A DNA stretch of 64,000 nt from Fasciola hepatica (taxonomy: Eukaryota > Platyhelminthes > Trematoda > Plagiorchiida > Fasciolidae): positions 1,880,001 to 1,944,000 of the forward strand of contig CANUEZ040000167.1 of assembly GCA_948099385.1 (NCBI GenBank). Reading direction: 5' to 3'. Within the stretch, counting starts at the first letter, position 1; each line of letters begins with the position of its first letter. A model generated the notes under the pieces. The model had not been told where the DNA came from. It saw nothing but the letters and a program-made list of their open reading frames with translations, and did not search any database. This document shows positions 19,320 through 31,217 of the stretch, one piece after another. The position numbers and the translations under genes were made by a program.

Positions 19320-22300
19320 TTACAGTGTGAGACCTCTTTCAAAGGCCAGGTCGGCGGAGACGAGCTCATTGGTGAGCAATATAGCATTGGGGACTGTTAA
19401 GTATGACAAAAGTGCGCGCCTAAAAGCGAACATTGAGGAGGCACTGCGTAAGCTAAGGGGCAGCTTATTCCAGATTTTGGAATAGGCTGACAGAAAGAAT
19501 CGGGACTTCAGACAGAGATTAGAATGAGGGACAGGGAGAGAGAAGGCACGGTGCCGGATGGGGTAGGAGCAGGGCGCAGCGAATGAGATGGGATAAGAGG
19601 TGTAGGCCAGGTTATGGATTAGCTTAAAGAGGAAAATCAGGTTGAGCCTCATGCGACGAATCCATAGAGGCCCAATTTGTAGGAGCTCACAGCGCTGGCG
19701 GTATGTTAGAGCTAGGGATACGCCCAACAGCTTTTTGGTGAAGGTACGCTGAACGTTCTCAAGAGATACAATGGAGGAACGTGGCCAGAGGCTGGAGGTA
19801 ATGGGACAATATTCTAGGAGCGGTCTCACGTGTGAGAGATACATGGAGAGGCGACTGGCCGGTATTAGGAAACACCGATTGATCAGGCCTAGGGTTCTCT
19901 TAGCCTTAGCGATTTGGAATGATGCCTGTTCTGAGAAGTTAAATGAACAAGAGTAGCGCACGCCAAGATCGGTAACCATGGGGTGTATGGGGATGGGCAG
20001 ACCGTCCAGACAAATTTGGCCGGGTGGTACCGTGCACTTGTACGGTAGGAGGAAGCTTTTCTCCGCAGAGAATTTCATGAACCACGAGACGCACCAAGTT
20101 TGGAGAACGAGTAAGTCCTGCGATATGTTGCATAGAGTCATGGATAGGTCACTAGGGAGGAAAGAGTACACTATTTTTCTATCGTCGGCAAAGAGGAAAG
20201 GAGTGCCGTGTCGAATAGAAGAGAAAATGTCATTGATATAAATAAGGAATAGTAATGGGCCTAGGACACTGCCTTGGATGACGCCGCTAGTAATTGGTTT
20301 GGCGGAAGATAGGTGGCCGTCGACGAGCACGGCTTGTGATCTGTTAGAGAGATAGGAGGATAGCCAGGAGAGGAGAGGGTCAGTAATACCGAGAGATCGG
20401 ATTTTGGCCAACAGATGAGTATGGGGAACACGGTCAAAAGCCTTAGACATGTCGAGGTACAGGACAATTACAGAGTTGCCGGCGTCGGCAGCAGACGATA
20501 GGACATTGAGAAAGTCAAGCTGGCAGGAAGAGCAGGAACAGGAGTTCAAGAAACCATGCTGACCAGGGTTCAGCAGGTTGTTAGATAAGAGGTACTAGAC
20601 AATGTGTCTTTTGATAATTCTCTCCATAATTTTGCAGACTACTGGGGTGTGATTGATGGGCCGATAGTTATCTGGGTCGTGTAATACGCCCTTTTTGAAG
20701 CGCGGAACTATAACAGAGGATTTCCATTGAGGGGGGACGAAACTGTGAATCATGGAGGTGGTATACATATTAAGTAACAATAAAGGGAGGTCAGGACCAC
20801 CGAAACGGAGGAGGGCCGGTGGGAGATCATCTGGTCCCGGTTTCGAGGAAGGTTTAATGGACGAAACTAATTTTTCAATTTCTAGATGGGTGAAGGGAAT
20901 CGATGAAAGAGAGGCAGGGGAGCAGGGCTGGATTGTAGGAGGGGGAATACCAGGACAGCTTATAAGGGAGGAAGAAAAATGCTCATTGAAGGCCTCAGAA
21001 ATAGATGCAGGAGTATTAGCGGTAGATGAGCCGCAGATGAGGAACTTGGGCGAGATATGATTGGATTGCTTGGACCTTTTACTAAGCAGGTTGGACAGGT
21101 AGCCAGTTTTGTTTGGGTGTGCTAGGGCGATGGCCTCTTGCCTTCTCAGATGCGAATCGACCATGCAACGCAGCCTCAGTTGTAGCTGGTTTATGAGCAG
21201 GAGAATTGTAAAGTCGTGTGATCTAGCGAAGGTAAGTTGCAGCTTAGACAGCTTACGCTCTAAAAGTGACAGGCGTGAGGTGCTGGAATTGGGGCGTGGG
21301 TCGACACATGGGTTGGCGGTATTTAGGCAGTGTAGGAGGTTGGAGTAGAGAGAGTTCACGACAGTGAGGGGATCGGATGAAAGAAAAAATGTGTCCCAGT
21401 TAAGGGAGCGGATTATCATTGGCACTAGGGGCCAGTTACAGGAACGGTAGGAAGTCAGAACAGGAGGAGAGGATTGCATCGGATGAGAACAGCTGAACTT
21501 GCACCTGACAATACGGTGGTCACTACCCGGGAAGTGATCAGTAATCTGGGTGATCATATCAGGAACATCAATGGAGAATACTAGGTCCAAGATGTTGTTC
21601 CCCCTAGTAGGGCAGGAGACATGTTGGGTCCATCCACCAAGACGGACACAAGAAAGGAAGGTAGAGAGGGCGGGAGGGCTAGTATGAGAGGACCAGCAAA
21701 TTGAAGGAAAGTTAAAGTCACCCGCAATAATTTTTGCACTGGCAGGGTAGTCAAGCGCAGCATTAAACACATCCACGGCAGAGTCAATTTTTGCAGGCTC
21801 CAGACCCGGGGGGACGTAGACGCAGCCAAGGAGGAGGTTCTGGCCGGAGGCGTGAATGGATAGCCATAACGAATCCTCAATAAGGAGAAGAGGGGGGTGG
21901 TCGATAACACTAGCGTGGATAGTGCATTTGACAAAGGCTAAACAGCCCCCTCCCCGCCTGGACTGGCGGGTGTTCGAGAAGCATTGATACCCAGGTATGC
22001 GAACAAGGTCAAGCGAAGCATCATCTGACAACCAGGATTCAGTTATTAGTATAATGTCAGCGTTTGACGTAAATGCCAAAGATCGCAGGTGCGATATTTT
22101 TCTAATTATTGAGCGAGCGTTAATAAGAACTAGTAGGAATGAGTTCAGTGTCGGTGTGCGCAAAGCATGGATGCCAGGTGCAAGATTATTAGGATCGCTG
22201 TGGCGATAGGAGTTGGGTCTCAGTGGGGATAGAGCGTCAGTAGAAGGGGGAGGGCAGGCAGTGTTGGGTGGGGGACGGAAAGTAGGAGAAGCGTTAGCAT

Positions 22301-22544
22301 TAGGCGCAGCCGATCGCTGTGGGTGATCAATACGGTGGGTGTGCAGCACACCGCTGATGTGGGCCGGAGGGGTGTCACACGGTGCAGAGGGAGGTGGCAC
22401 CATATGACAAAGTGAGAGGTTAAGGATATCTGTCGAAGCGGGGTGGACAGGGGGGAGTGCGTGGTGTAAGGTGCTGAGTGGCATAGCCTCGAGTGGGGAG
22501 CGAACAGTGATATGAGCCTGTGAAAGTTTATGGATATGGCCCAT
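19320..22544 (-). pseudogene. LINE ORF2: endonuclease plus reverse transcriptase, single amber
   Basis: Read from 22544 the frame gives 649 residues to a TAG at 20597-20595, then continues in the same frame to a TAA at 19322-19320. A Pro-rich leader (about 1-135) precedes the APE endonuclease: INARS at 141, ITESWL with Glu169, GDFN at 275-278, NILDLVFS near 315, and GSDHR near 341. The RT starts near residue 552 with SKPGPDDLPPALLRFGG and NYRPINHTP. After the stop come YLDMSKAFDRVPH, VIQGSVLGPLL, the catalytic FADD, a thumb/C-terminal region (LGVRYSCSFNFSEQ) and SKIWNKLP, ending LAFERGLTL. All catalytic residues are visible, so one substitution separates it from an open ORF2. It encodes the nicking and copying machinery for target-primed insertion. 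Confidence 0.92.
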
Positions 22545-22552
22545 ACGTGCAC

Positions 22553-22785
22553 ATATATATACTCACTACTGCCCCATAATTATTAACACAGGCATGGTGA
22601 GTAACTCAAAACTCCTCGACATCTCTTAGCTTGCAATGCCTCTTTTCCGCACCAGGTCTCGCCACATGTACTTCCCTGACCACCTCTGCGATTTTCAACT
22701 GGAAAATCCACTGTCATTTATCTCACTTAGCGTGGCTCTTTAACTGAATTCAGCACCCAGTTATGACGTAACCAATTCTGTCCCC

Positions 22786-22840
<55 letters not shown>

Positions 22841-24655
22841 GTGTATACACGCATGCAAATATATATATATATATATATAATTATATATATATATACCTTG
22901 GGTATGCTCCACTCACTTTCCTCCTCCCTCCTAACTAGATCGTGCCATTTAACAAGATAATTTGCATATATATACATGTAAATAATAATAAAAAAACCAT
23001 TTCGTCCTTTAGTGATAGGTGCTCTCCTTCACTTAATTCCTGTCTCAAGCCAGAACACAGCCGTCCCATCCTGCTTTTCTTGCGCCTTTCTCGTACGGCG
23101 GAGTCTTGTCACACAGACTACCATGCCTTAGTAACTAAGTCTTACTGCTTTGCGCCCATCCCCATGGTAAGTTAAGACCCCATTCCAACCGGTATCCTTA
23201 TACCTCTGATTTATCACGACCCCGCGAAATACCAGCATGTTTGCTCTCACCCGAGAAATCCTCAACTTAACTCCCAGTGTTTTCCGTCCTTTTCACTGTT
23301 TGCCGTCCTTGATTGCAGCTGGTGAACCGACCAGACTGCTATCTTTCTATTTTCCCATTCTTCTTCCTGATCATACCCTCTACTATTGTTTTATTCCTGG
23401 TTCACAAATGGACACCCTCTCCTCATCAACCACCTACCTGATATCACCCAACTACCCCAGAAAGTTACCAGTCTCCGTCTAGGGATCCCTAATAGACCGG
23501 CCCCCTAACCGAAGGATAACTGATTGTTCAGATAACAAAATGTTCATTTTCTGGTTTCCATTAAAACGATATTCATAACCCACAGCTGGGGCACTCTCCA
23601 GGCTGCCGCACTCCTGATCTCTTTCAGATCGCATTGGTTATTTGTGTAGTCATTGGCCAACTCGACGTTAGTCCCGGGTTACCGTAAGGACTAGAGGATT
23701 TTGATCAATGGTTTAAACCTATACTCTCGCCTCCTGACGTTATACGGGGCACCTTACACGGAGTAAAAATCCCTCATGAAAGTCTCATCGGATCGCAGAG
23801 TACGAAACCAATGACCGAAACCCAGCCCTCGCCGCTGTCCACTTCGCCAAACCAGCCCCTTGTTACCTGCTACCCTCAACATTCTACCTGCCTCATCCGC
23901 AACCGAAGTCTTTATGAAACAGAATACCTGCCATCTGCAGCCAACCAGAATTTGGCTAATAGTTTTTTATCACATAAACAAAAACATTTTTTTCTTTACA
24001 CTCTTCTAACTTCTGCCCAGCCGCACCAGTAGCTTCTGTCTCCACTAATCTGTTTCCTTGAAGGCTCTACTTTGAAAGTCCGTCACGCGTCCATACACCA
24101 TTCATGCTCCCCAAAAGTTCACTGCGATCATTGTGAAGCTTTTCGCCTTCATGTGAATTTCCATATGACACTGAAATCACCTGCACAAAAGTCCGTCTTA
24201 TTATAACATTTGACTCACTTGCATTTATTTCACATGCTACCCCCACAATTAGTTACCCAACGCCGGATAAATCATCTAAATTTCGCTGGCTTCTCTGACT
24301 GCTAGTTGACAGCCCCATGCGTACTTCACTTTTAATATTGTTCTTTGGCATCTCTTCCGCCCGGTTACCCGTTAGTGACCGACCAGTTATCGCTTATATC
24401 AACAAACGCACCTTTGTCCAACTCTCCACACCGCCCTCACCGAATTTGAAACCGATTCGCAATTCCCGCTTCGACCATTACCACTTTAGTTCTCTCAAAC
24501 ACTACGTGATTCTACTTTAGTATTTCGGTTGTTGGGTGATTCATAAACTTAAAATTGTGAATACCTCACATTGACATGTGCTGCTGTATTCTCTGATCTT
24601 GTCTTGTGCATTTGCATTGACCACGGTCAAGAAATGTACAATATCAATATCAGCA
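22553..24655 (+). mobile_element. Type II LINE 3' segment (5'-truncated) with AT microsatellites
   Basis: Aligns with 36040-38340: a TATATATACCTTGGGTATGCT box (22895), then the shared GTCTTTTAGTG / TGCTTTTCTTGCGCCTTTCTC stretch, CACAGCTGG near 23585, and the terminal TTGACCACGGTCAAGAAATGTACAAT plus ATC units. AT repeats at 22792-22832 and 22860-22893 lie inside it. No ORF2 sequence is present and no gene was found. It abuts the 5' end of the minus-strand type I LINE and the start of the gypsy remnant. Confidence 0.75.
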
Positions 24656-26333
24656 TCCTCTTTACCGACCATGAGCCCTTGACGTATGCGTTGCATACTA
24701 AGTCTGACCGTTACTCCCCACGAGAAGTCAGACATTTAGACTATATTTCTCAATTCACGACTGACCTACGATACGTTAAAGGTGAGTCGAACTGCGTTGC
24801 AGATGCTTTGTCGCGTATTCCGCTTAATGCTATTAAATCTCCGGTTTTAGACATCCCTGCCATGGCTGCAGCACAGGCATAGTATTCCTTATGTACGGAA
24901 GCTGTTCGGTCACCGTCGCTGCAGCGTCGGTCCGTACCTCTGGCCACCAGTGCTCGGACTATACTCTGCGACATGTCTACTGGTATATCCCGACCAGTCT
25001 TACCCTCTGCATATCGACGTCTCGTGTTCGATACCCTGCATGGACCGTCACATCCAGGCATCGCAGCCGGTCTCCAATTAGTAGCTGCAGATACGTCTGG
25101 CCGTCCATGAATAAAGATGTTCGTATGTGGGCAAAGCAGTGTCTACAATGTCAACGATCTAAAGTGCATAGGCAAGCAGCTTCGCCTATCGGTACTTTTG
25201 CTACGCACGATGCTCGCTTTGATCACATCCACGTGGACATTGTGGGTCCATTGACCCCATCACACGGGTACACTTACTTACTAACGTGTATCGATAGATT
25301 TACGAGGTGGCCCGAGGCTATTCCCATCTCTGTCGTCACGGCCGAATCAGGGGCTCGAAATCTGGTAGAACGATGGATAGCTTTATATGGTTGTCCTTCT
25401 ACAAACACTACAAATCGAGGGCAACAATTTGAGTCCGAACTATTCTCTTCGTTAACTCATGCTGGGTACGGAACGCACTTGCACGACCGCGTACCATCCG
25501 GCATCGAATGGTTTAGTCGAACATTTTCATCGCCAACTCAAAGCGGCTCCTAGAGCACACGAGAGCCCCGATTGGTAAGAAACGTTACCGCTAGTTTTGC
25601 TTCGTATCAGGACTTGCATGGAGGCAGATATCCAATGTTCTGTCGCAGGACTTGCCTACGGCACGACATTACGACTGCCTAGGGAATTCTTTACGCCACG
25701 GAGTACAGACTCACTTGCCGTACAGACTTACATTCACCATTTGTCTACGTACAAGCGAAATCCCGCTCCGGCGCAGACTCGAAAGCAGCGACGACAGGTT
25801 TTTGTTCCGACCGAACTCGAAACTTGTTCGCATGTATTCATTCGTGTTCATTCGGTACGGAAACCACTACAACAGCCTTACGAAGGTCCACTTCGAGTAT
25901 TTTCTCGTCACGATGAGACATTTAGGGTTGATCGACACGGTCGCGTCGATACCGTTAGCGTCGATCGTCTCAAAGCCGCGTACGTTAATGATAGCTTGTC
26001 GCCCGCTGACATGAGATTCGATGTTAACCCTGCACCACCTGTTGACGACGCTTGCGTGCCACTTCAAGGTCTGCAGTTAGCGTTGCCTGCTACGACTTCG
26101 AATGAGGCTATCGTCTCACGTTCAGGACAGCACCCAGTTGGTACTGCTACGACTTCCAATGAGGCTATTGTCTCACGTTCAAGTCAGCAGCCAGTTGGCC
26201 CTTTCTACGTCCTTGAATGAGAATACTGTCTCACGTTCAAGTCAGCCGAGCACGCCTACGCACCCGTCCGTGAATGAGGCTCCCGTCTCACGTTCCGGTC
26301 GGAAGATCGTTTGCCCAGCACGTTTTCGCGACT
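24656..26333 (+). pseudogene. Ty3/gypsy pol remnant: RNase H end, integrase, C-terminal tail
   Basis: Starts abruptly with the end of RNase H (LFTDHEPLTYAL, RHLDYISQFTTDLR, VADALSRI). After a TAG and frame slips, the integrase zinc region ends CLQCQRSKVHR. The core begins HVDIVGPLTP and YLLTCIDRFTRWPEA. The second catalytic Asp is replaced by Asn (TNRGQQFE), and the Glu segment NGLVEHFHRQLK is in another frame. After a further slip from about 25580 come the post-integrase segment (QPYEGPLRVFSRHD, DRLKAAY) and a tail with four short repeats. LTRs, gag, protease and RT are missing. The 5' break coincides with the tail of the type II LINE. At least three frame changes make it non-functional. Confidence 0.85.
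26090..26333 (+). repeat. Four imperfect repeats in the gypsy C-terminal tail
   Basis: Units of roughly 57 bp each encode a core like SNEAIVSRSG, with TCTCACGTTC shared by all four. The third unit is in a shifted frame relative to the second because of an indel near 26210. Confidence 0.75.
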
Positions 26334-27904
26334 AGGTCAGACACGATCTTAACCATTGCACTTCGCAATAATAACTTTCGTGTTTATCGTTTCCACACGA
26401 TTTAACATACCTCATTGGTTGTTGCTGTATTCCAGTCAAGTCCATTGCAGCTGCTACACTAGTCTTTCGTTTCTTTTCGTTTCATGGAACCTCGCCATAT
26501 GGCACGCTTTGCTGGTCCCACGAAATCTGGAGAATTTTGGCACCAACGTTTGCATTCTTGGTCGGCCCTATAGATGTCGTTCCTTGTCATTGGCGAACTT
26601 ACCGGTTTGGCTTCCGGATATCATAGTGGGTAAAGGTTACCCGACGCTGGACGTTACCGAGGTAGCTTATCTGGATGAGGATTCACGCAACCTAAGCCAT
26701 CGGCAACGAATCTGATTCACACTCGACCATAATTCTACGGTCCCTGCATACCACGGATTCTGTCCGTCAGCATCCTACAGCACAGCTACATTCACATATT
26801 TTGCAGGCATTCAGGTACACGAATATAGTTTGTATGCCTTAAGCTCTGACGTTTTTCAAAAGCTTCCCGCGCCTTCTAGCAAGAGGCTGCTGTAGCAACC
26901 TCGATCGTTCTGAGAAAATGACCGCTTTCTGGACATCATTTTGGATATATTTTCTCTACGATCTATTCTGACGTTTGGTATCGATCTCATTGTGTTGTTC
27001 GGTTGCGTACATTTTACTGGACTGACTTTTCCGAGGTTTCCGTCGACCTCGTTTTGAATCGCTTTCACTTTCGGTCGTTCGCCGATTGTGTGCACTCGCG
27101 GTTCTCTTTCTGCACAGCCATTGCGTTTCGTTTCGTTTTCCGTTCAGTGTATCTCTCGTATCGGTACTGTTCCGGTGCCACGATATATAGAATACACCTT
27201 GCATCTGCAAACGAAATTGCGTCTTCTCTATTCGTCCGATAGAGGGGATAACGTTGGTATTTCGCTGCTAGACCCAATAGGAGACACGTTCACCAGCCGC
27301 TCCCGAACGCCTTATATAAACGTTTGGCGACAGTAGTGCTTAGGACCGCGAATGAAAAAGACATTCAGCTGATGGCCATCCTTTGCAGCTGGTGCAGTTC
27401 AGACGTTTGCATAATACAACATCCGTTCAGCGCCGGATCCAGGAGAATAGGGGCCGTCTGGAAAGGCCACATTCACCCATCGTAGAAAACGAGTGCAGCT
27501 TCTGTCGCCTTCAGTATCTTGAAGTGGATTTGGACTAGGAAGCCGCAGTGGCAGCGGTGCAGCCGTTGCCTTCTTATTCCTCACATTGCTCTCCATTTTT
27601 CGTCCATCACAGAATGTGTCCGTCGGTTAGGTGCACTGTATTACGATGTGGGTGGATTATAATCAAACAAGTGCGCCTAATGGGCCTCGTGCTTCCTCAT
27701 GAGCGCAGGCTTTGGCTCGCGTAATTGAAGGTTGGCTTATTTGCGTGCAATCTTACAATATTGCGGTCACGGAAACAGAAAATCGTTCAGGCAGGAGGGG
27801 ATCGACTGATTCTGAGAAAGTATTCCCTATACATATGGGATCATCATTGTGGTTGTTTACGTACGCACATGTTTACGTATATATATATATATATATATAC
27901 CTCA
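26334..27904. other. Noncoding region after the gypsy remnant
   Basis: No coding family recognised. A gypsy 3' LTR could lie here (CGCCTTATATAAACG near 27308 resembles a TATA box), but its partner LTR is absent, so limits cannot be set. An AT microsatellite spans about 27878-27899, just before the next LINE. Confidence 0.35.
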
Positions 27905-27911
27905 AATATCA

Positions 27912-29448
27912 AAATGTCTTTCCACCCCGGATCGGACTCGTTACCATCGGCCATCTTTAAATTGGGCGGCCCAGATATCCCTATTCTTTTATCGAATTTA
28001 TCCAATTTGTCTATGCGCTTCAGTTGGTATTCCATACAGTGGAAAACGTCGGTTATTATTCCAATTCATAAGAAGGGAACACGGGAGGACCCGGCCAACT
28101 ACAGTCCTGGGCATCATACCCCTGTATTATCGAGGATTATGGAAAGATTATTAAAAGTTAAACTAACAGATCACCTCCTTCAAAACCACCTTATAAGTGA
28201 AGGTCAGCACTGTTTCCTAAAACATCGATCCTGCCCAACTTGTATGACTGACTTTCTGAACTTTATTACAATAGCTGCCAATGATGGTAAGGCAGTGATC
28301 TCAGTCTTCCTAGACATGTCTAAGGCCTTCGACCGGGTGTCTCACACTCGTTTGTTGTCAAAGGCTAAGACATTCGGCATTTTTGACCCACTATATGCCT
28401 GGCTAGAATCGTACTTGTCCTCGCGCAGTCAAAGAGTAAAAGTTGATGGCACAATTTTCACACCCAGCCCTGTAACCAGAAGCGTGATCCAAGGTAGTTT
28501 AATGGGTCCATTGTTGTTTCTCATGTACATAAATGACATATTTACCGTGGTTCGCCACGGAACTCCGTTTTTATTTGCTGATGATATAAAGTTGCTGTAC
28601 ACGTTCGACCGTAATTCATTGGGTAATACTATGGCAAAAATATCGGAGGACTTACGGATGCTCAATTCTTGGTGTACCGATTAGGTATTGAAGTTCTCGG
28701 CGGATAAAAGCTGCATTCTTACATACAAGTGTCATTTCCCTCCCGAAACGTTTAATATAGGTGGTCATCTGGTCCCCAACAAATCATCAGTACGCGACCT
28801 GGGCATATACTACTCCTGTTCGTTCAACTTCTCGGAGCAAACAGACACTCAAATTACTAGGTCCCGCAGGTTGATAGAACTTGTCCACAAAACATTCCGT
28901 TTGCGTGAAAGTAAGCTCAGTGTCTATACAACACACGTTAGACCATTGCTAGAGTATAGTCCAATAGCTGGCTCCAACATGCGTCAGATTGATAGGATTG
29001 CCATCGAAAATGTTCAGGGCACCTTTACTAAACAAATAGTTGGATATTCGTCTAGCCTCGACTATAAACAGCGCTGTGACCTGCTACACCTCGAACCTCT
29101 TTGGCTCCGACGGATAAAGAACAACTTGTCTTTTTCCACTCACTATTACCATATAGAGCCTGCAAAGCCTTCCCTGTGGTACGAGACTCATTAAGCCTAA
29201 GGTATTCGTTACGACACAGCAGTCATCCGGTCACTGTGCCGTCCTCGAGAACCAGCCTACGGTCCAATTTCTTTATTGGTAAATATTCACACATGTGGAA
29301 TAAACTTCCACCGAATGTCCGTGCAATAAGCCACTTGCCGAGATTAAAAGAGGAATTAAACAAACGGCTTGATGTCCCGACACTCGCATCAAACAATGAT
29401 CCATACATTTCGGAGGAGCGAGCGTACGAAGTTGGTTTGGGTTACTGA
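27912..29448 (+). pseudogene. LINE ORF2: reverse transcriptase and C-terminal domain
   Basis: Opens with GSDSLPSAIFKLGGPD, the RT entry motif, and proceeds through FLDMSKAFDRVSHTRLL, VIQGSLMGPLL, and catalytic FADD (near 28575). A TAG at 28682-28684 stands in place of the conserved Trp (WCxxW in the 19-22 kb copy). The frame resumes with LKFSADKS and YYSCSFNFSEQ. It slips near 29140 and continues with SLRYSLRHSSHPV, KYSHMWNKLPPN to AYEVGLGY and a TGA at 29446. No endonuclease is present. RT motifs are intact, but the stop and slip make it non-functional. Confidence 0.9.
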
Positions 29449-29890
29449 CATTCGGGTCTGAGTCGGGGGCCACGAGACCTACGTACCACACACGCCGCCG
29501 TATATACCACTCAAGTTTTATTGATCTTTCGCGAACAGCCTTGTGTTTTGCAAAGTCGAACCATTCACCAAGTAGTTCCAATTTCTAGATACTAGAGGTT
29601 TCTCTTTACCACTGGCCGTTGATCCTCGGCTGGGAGCACCCCAGGCTGCATTTTTCTATTTTTACCTTTCCAGACAACCACTGACGGTGCCTCCCCTTCG
29701 ATGGCTCGGCATAATACCTGGCCCACATTTCTGCTAAAAATTGGATACCTGCTCGTCATTTCGTCACTACCACAAAGACCCTGCTCTCCAGGACCCCTCG
29801 CAACCTGGTCGCAAGCTCCCGGACTATTCGATCTCTATGTGACAACGCCAATATCACTCAAGCGAAGCCCACCGGTGCGGGGCGCGGTCA

Positions 29891-29969
29891 GATCTACCGC
29901 TTTGGCCGGCGCACATCGGGCATGCAGGACGTCTGCAACGATGTGCGGGCGCAGTTAGGATGGCGGATT
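29891..29969 (+). ncRNA. 79-nt nested stem-loop block (copy 2)
   Basis: Middle stem CGCACATCG/CGATGTGCG and inner stem TGCAG/CTGCA are perfect. The outer stem (GATCTACCG with TGGCGGATT) keeps most positions through G-T wobble pairs and has one clear mismatch. It lies 443 nt after the ORF2 stop. Confidence 0.65.
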
Positions 29970-30382
29970 GCATCTTCTGTCACCAAAAATAGTTTCTGGT
30001 TTGGTGTCCAGCGCAAGTTTAGCCCCACCCACCAGCTCCGGATGCTGCAAAGAAAACATTTATTCACCCGAAATGCTGCAAATATGGAACTATCTCCCCC
30101 AGTTATCGCCAATTTTTCATCGTCCTTGTCTCCATCTTCGCCACCTTAGCTTACCGCTTCTTACGTCCGGAAAAATCTACCTTCCCTAGAACATAACTAT
30201 CGCGGGGTTAAAAGACCGTTTCCGTACTCGGCTTACCGTTCATGATTCTTTTTCCTGAGGGTTCGTGCCAAACCACCTGCTTGTCCCATTCGCAAACTTA
30301 ACCAATCCTCGAGATAAAACTCGCTCTTATTTTATCACAGGTATCGATATACTTTCAAAAAGTCACATTTAATGTTACCATT

Positions 30383-30917
30383 CACTTACGTCCCACAAAG
30401 TCCAAACAGTATATTTCGCTGAGGAATGTTTGTCTCCAGAGCATCCCAACAATCGGCGATATTGTGATAACTCGCTCTCTCTATCAGTCCTTCTGTTCGC
30501 CCACACGGCTGTAGCGCTGCAATGTCCTCACCTTGCAATGATTCATACCATCTCCGTATATATTCACATCTGAGAGACATCTGCATCGCAGCTTTTTGAT
30601 CTTTCGCCATCACAGGATCCATCTCTTACAAAGAAAACCAGCAGATAGTATTTCATCTGTTAAGTACTTCAACGCCCAACTTCGAAACTGTATTCATCGG
30701 TTGTTGGTGCTTTTTCATATCCGGTATTCTATCTTGGTAAATCCTCTCAGACAATTTTGATTCTTGCATCTCTCTGGTCATCATGTTCAGCCCTTGGCTG
30801 ACGATAATCCAACGTAAATATTAACACGTCATTTAAATACTCATCTCCTTTGCAAACGGTGTATCTGCGACTATCATGGCTACGCATCACAAACTGATTT
30901 GTCCCCCAGTTCCCATT
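30383..30917 (-). repeat. 535-bp block, near-identical inverted copy of 60497-61031
   Basis: Reverse complement of 60497-61031 with a single mismatch noticed by eye (near 30693) and no indel. Flanking sequence on both sides is homologous too but much more diverged. Two open frames in the block (about 62 and 78 codons, antisense to the LINE) are conserved only because the DNA is identical, and match no family. Confidence 0.9.
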
Positions 30918-31169
30918 TCCGTTTTGGTGCATCACCTTGCACCTTTATGAAAGTAAACAACGTGCGCAACGATTTAACAGACTCAGCCCATATTTGGTCG
31001 CTGAAAGTTACAAGGGTAATCTGCGAAATATTTTGTTTGTTCTTTGTCTGAAAATTCATTCCTTTCACAGTCTGATTTCCAATCCAAAGCCGTGTCATAT
31101 TCCGCGGAGGGCTATAGCTGGTTCATGTCTCCCTTGGAAACTTCTTTCTCGGGGTTATCCGAAATAAAC

Positions 31170-31202
<33 letters not shown>

Positions 31203-31217
31203 CATTATTATTATTAA

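Larger units (their letters stand above)
16753..22552 (-). mobile_element. CR1/Jockey-type LINE, type I, nearly intact ORF2
   Basis: Read on the minus strand this copy has ORF2 (22544 to 19320), a 2.5 kb 3'UTR with the 79-nt folded block, and a 3' end reading GCTTCGGGCGCTTCCGAAATAAACC followed by ATT units (16753-16772). No ORF1 is present, so it is 5'-truncated close to the ORF2 start. It is the best-preserved LINE in the window: one stop codon interrupts a 1,075-codon frame. Confidence 0.88.
27905..31217 (+). mobile_element. Type I LINE, 5'-truncated in RT
   Basis: Starts next to an AT repeat with RT sequence. ORF2 ends at 29448, and the 3'UTR carries the 79-nt block (29891-29969). The copy ends CGGGGTTATCCGAAATAAACC plus an ATT tail (31171-31217). 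The 3'UTR is shorter (1.7 kb) than in other type I copies and includes the 535-bp block shared with 60.5 kb. Confidence 0.82.

Noticed and set aside
30040..30200. A WNYLP reading that looks like the WNKLP box of a LINE ORF2 C-terminus
   Set aside because: The same DNA aligns with the 3'UTR of the 16.8-19.3 kb type I copy after the 79-nt block, and the ORF2 end of this copy is already at 29448.
30386..30935. Two short proteins conserved between 30.4-30.9 kb and 60.5-61.0 kb
   Set aside because: Conservation is at DNA level across the whole 535-bp block, the frames are antisense to the LINE, and no family resemblance was found.
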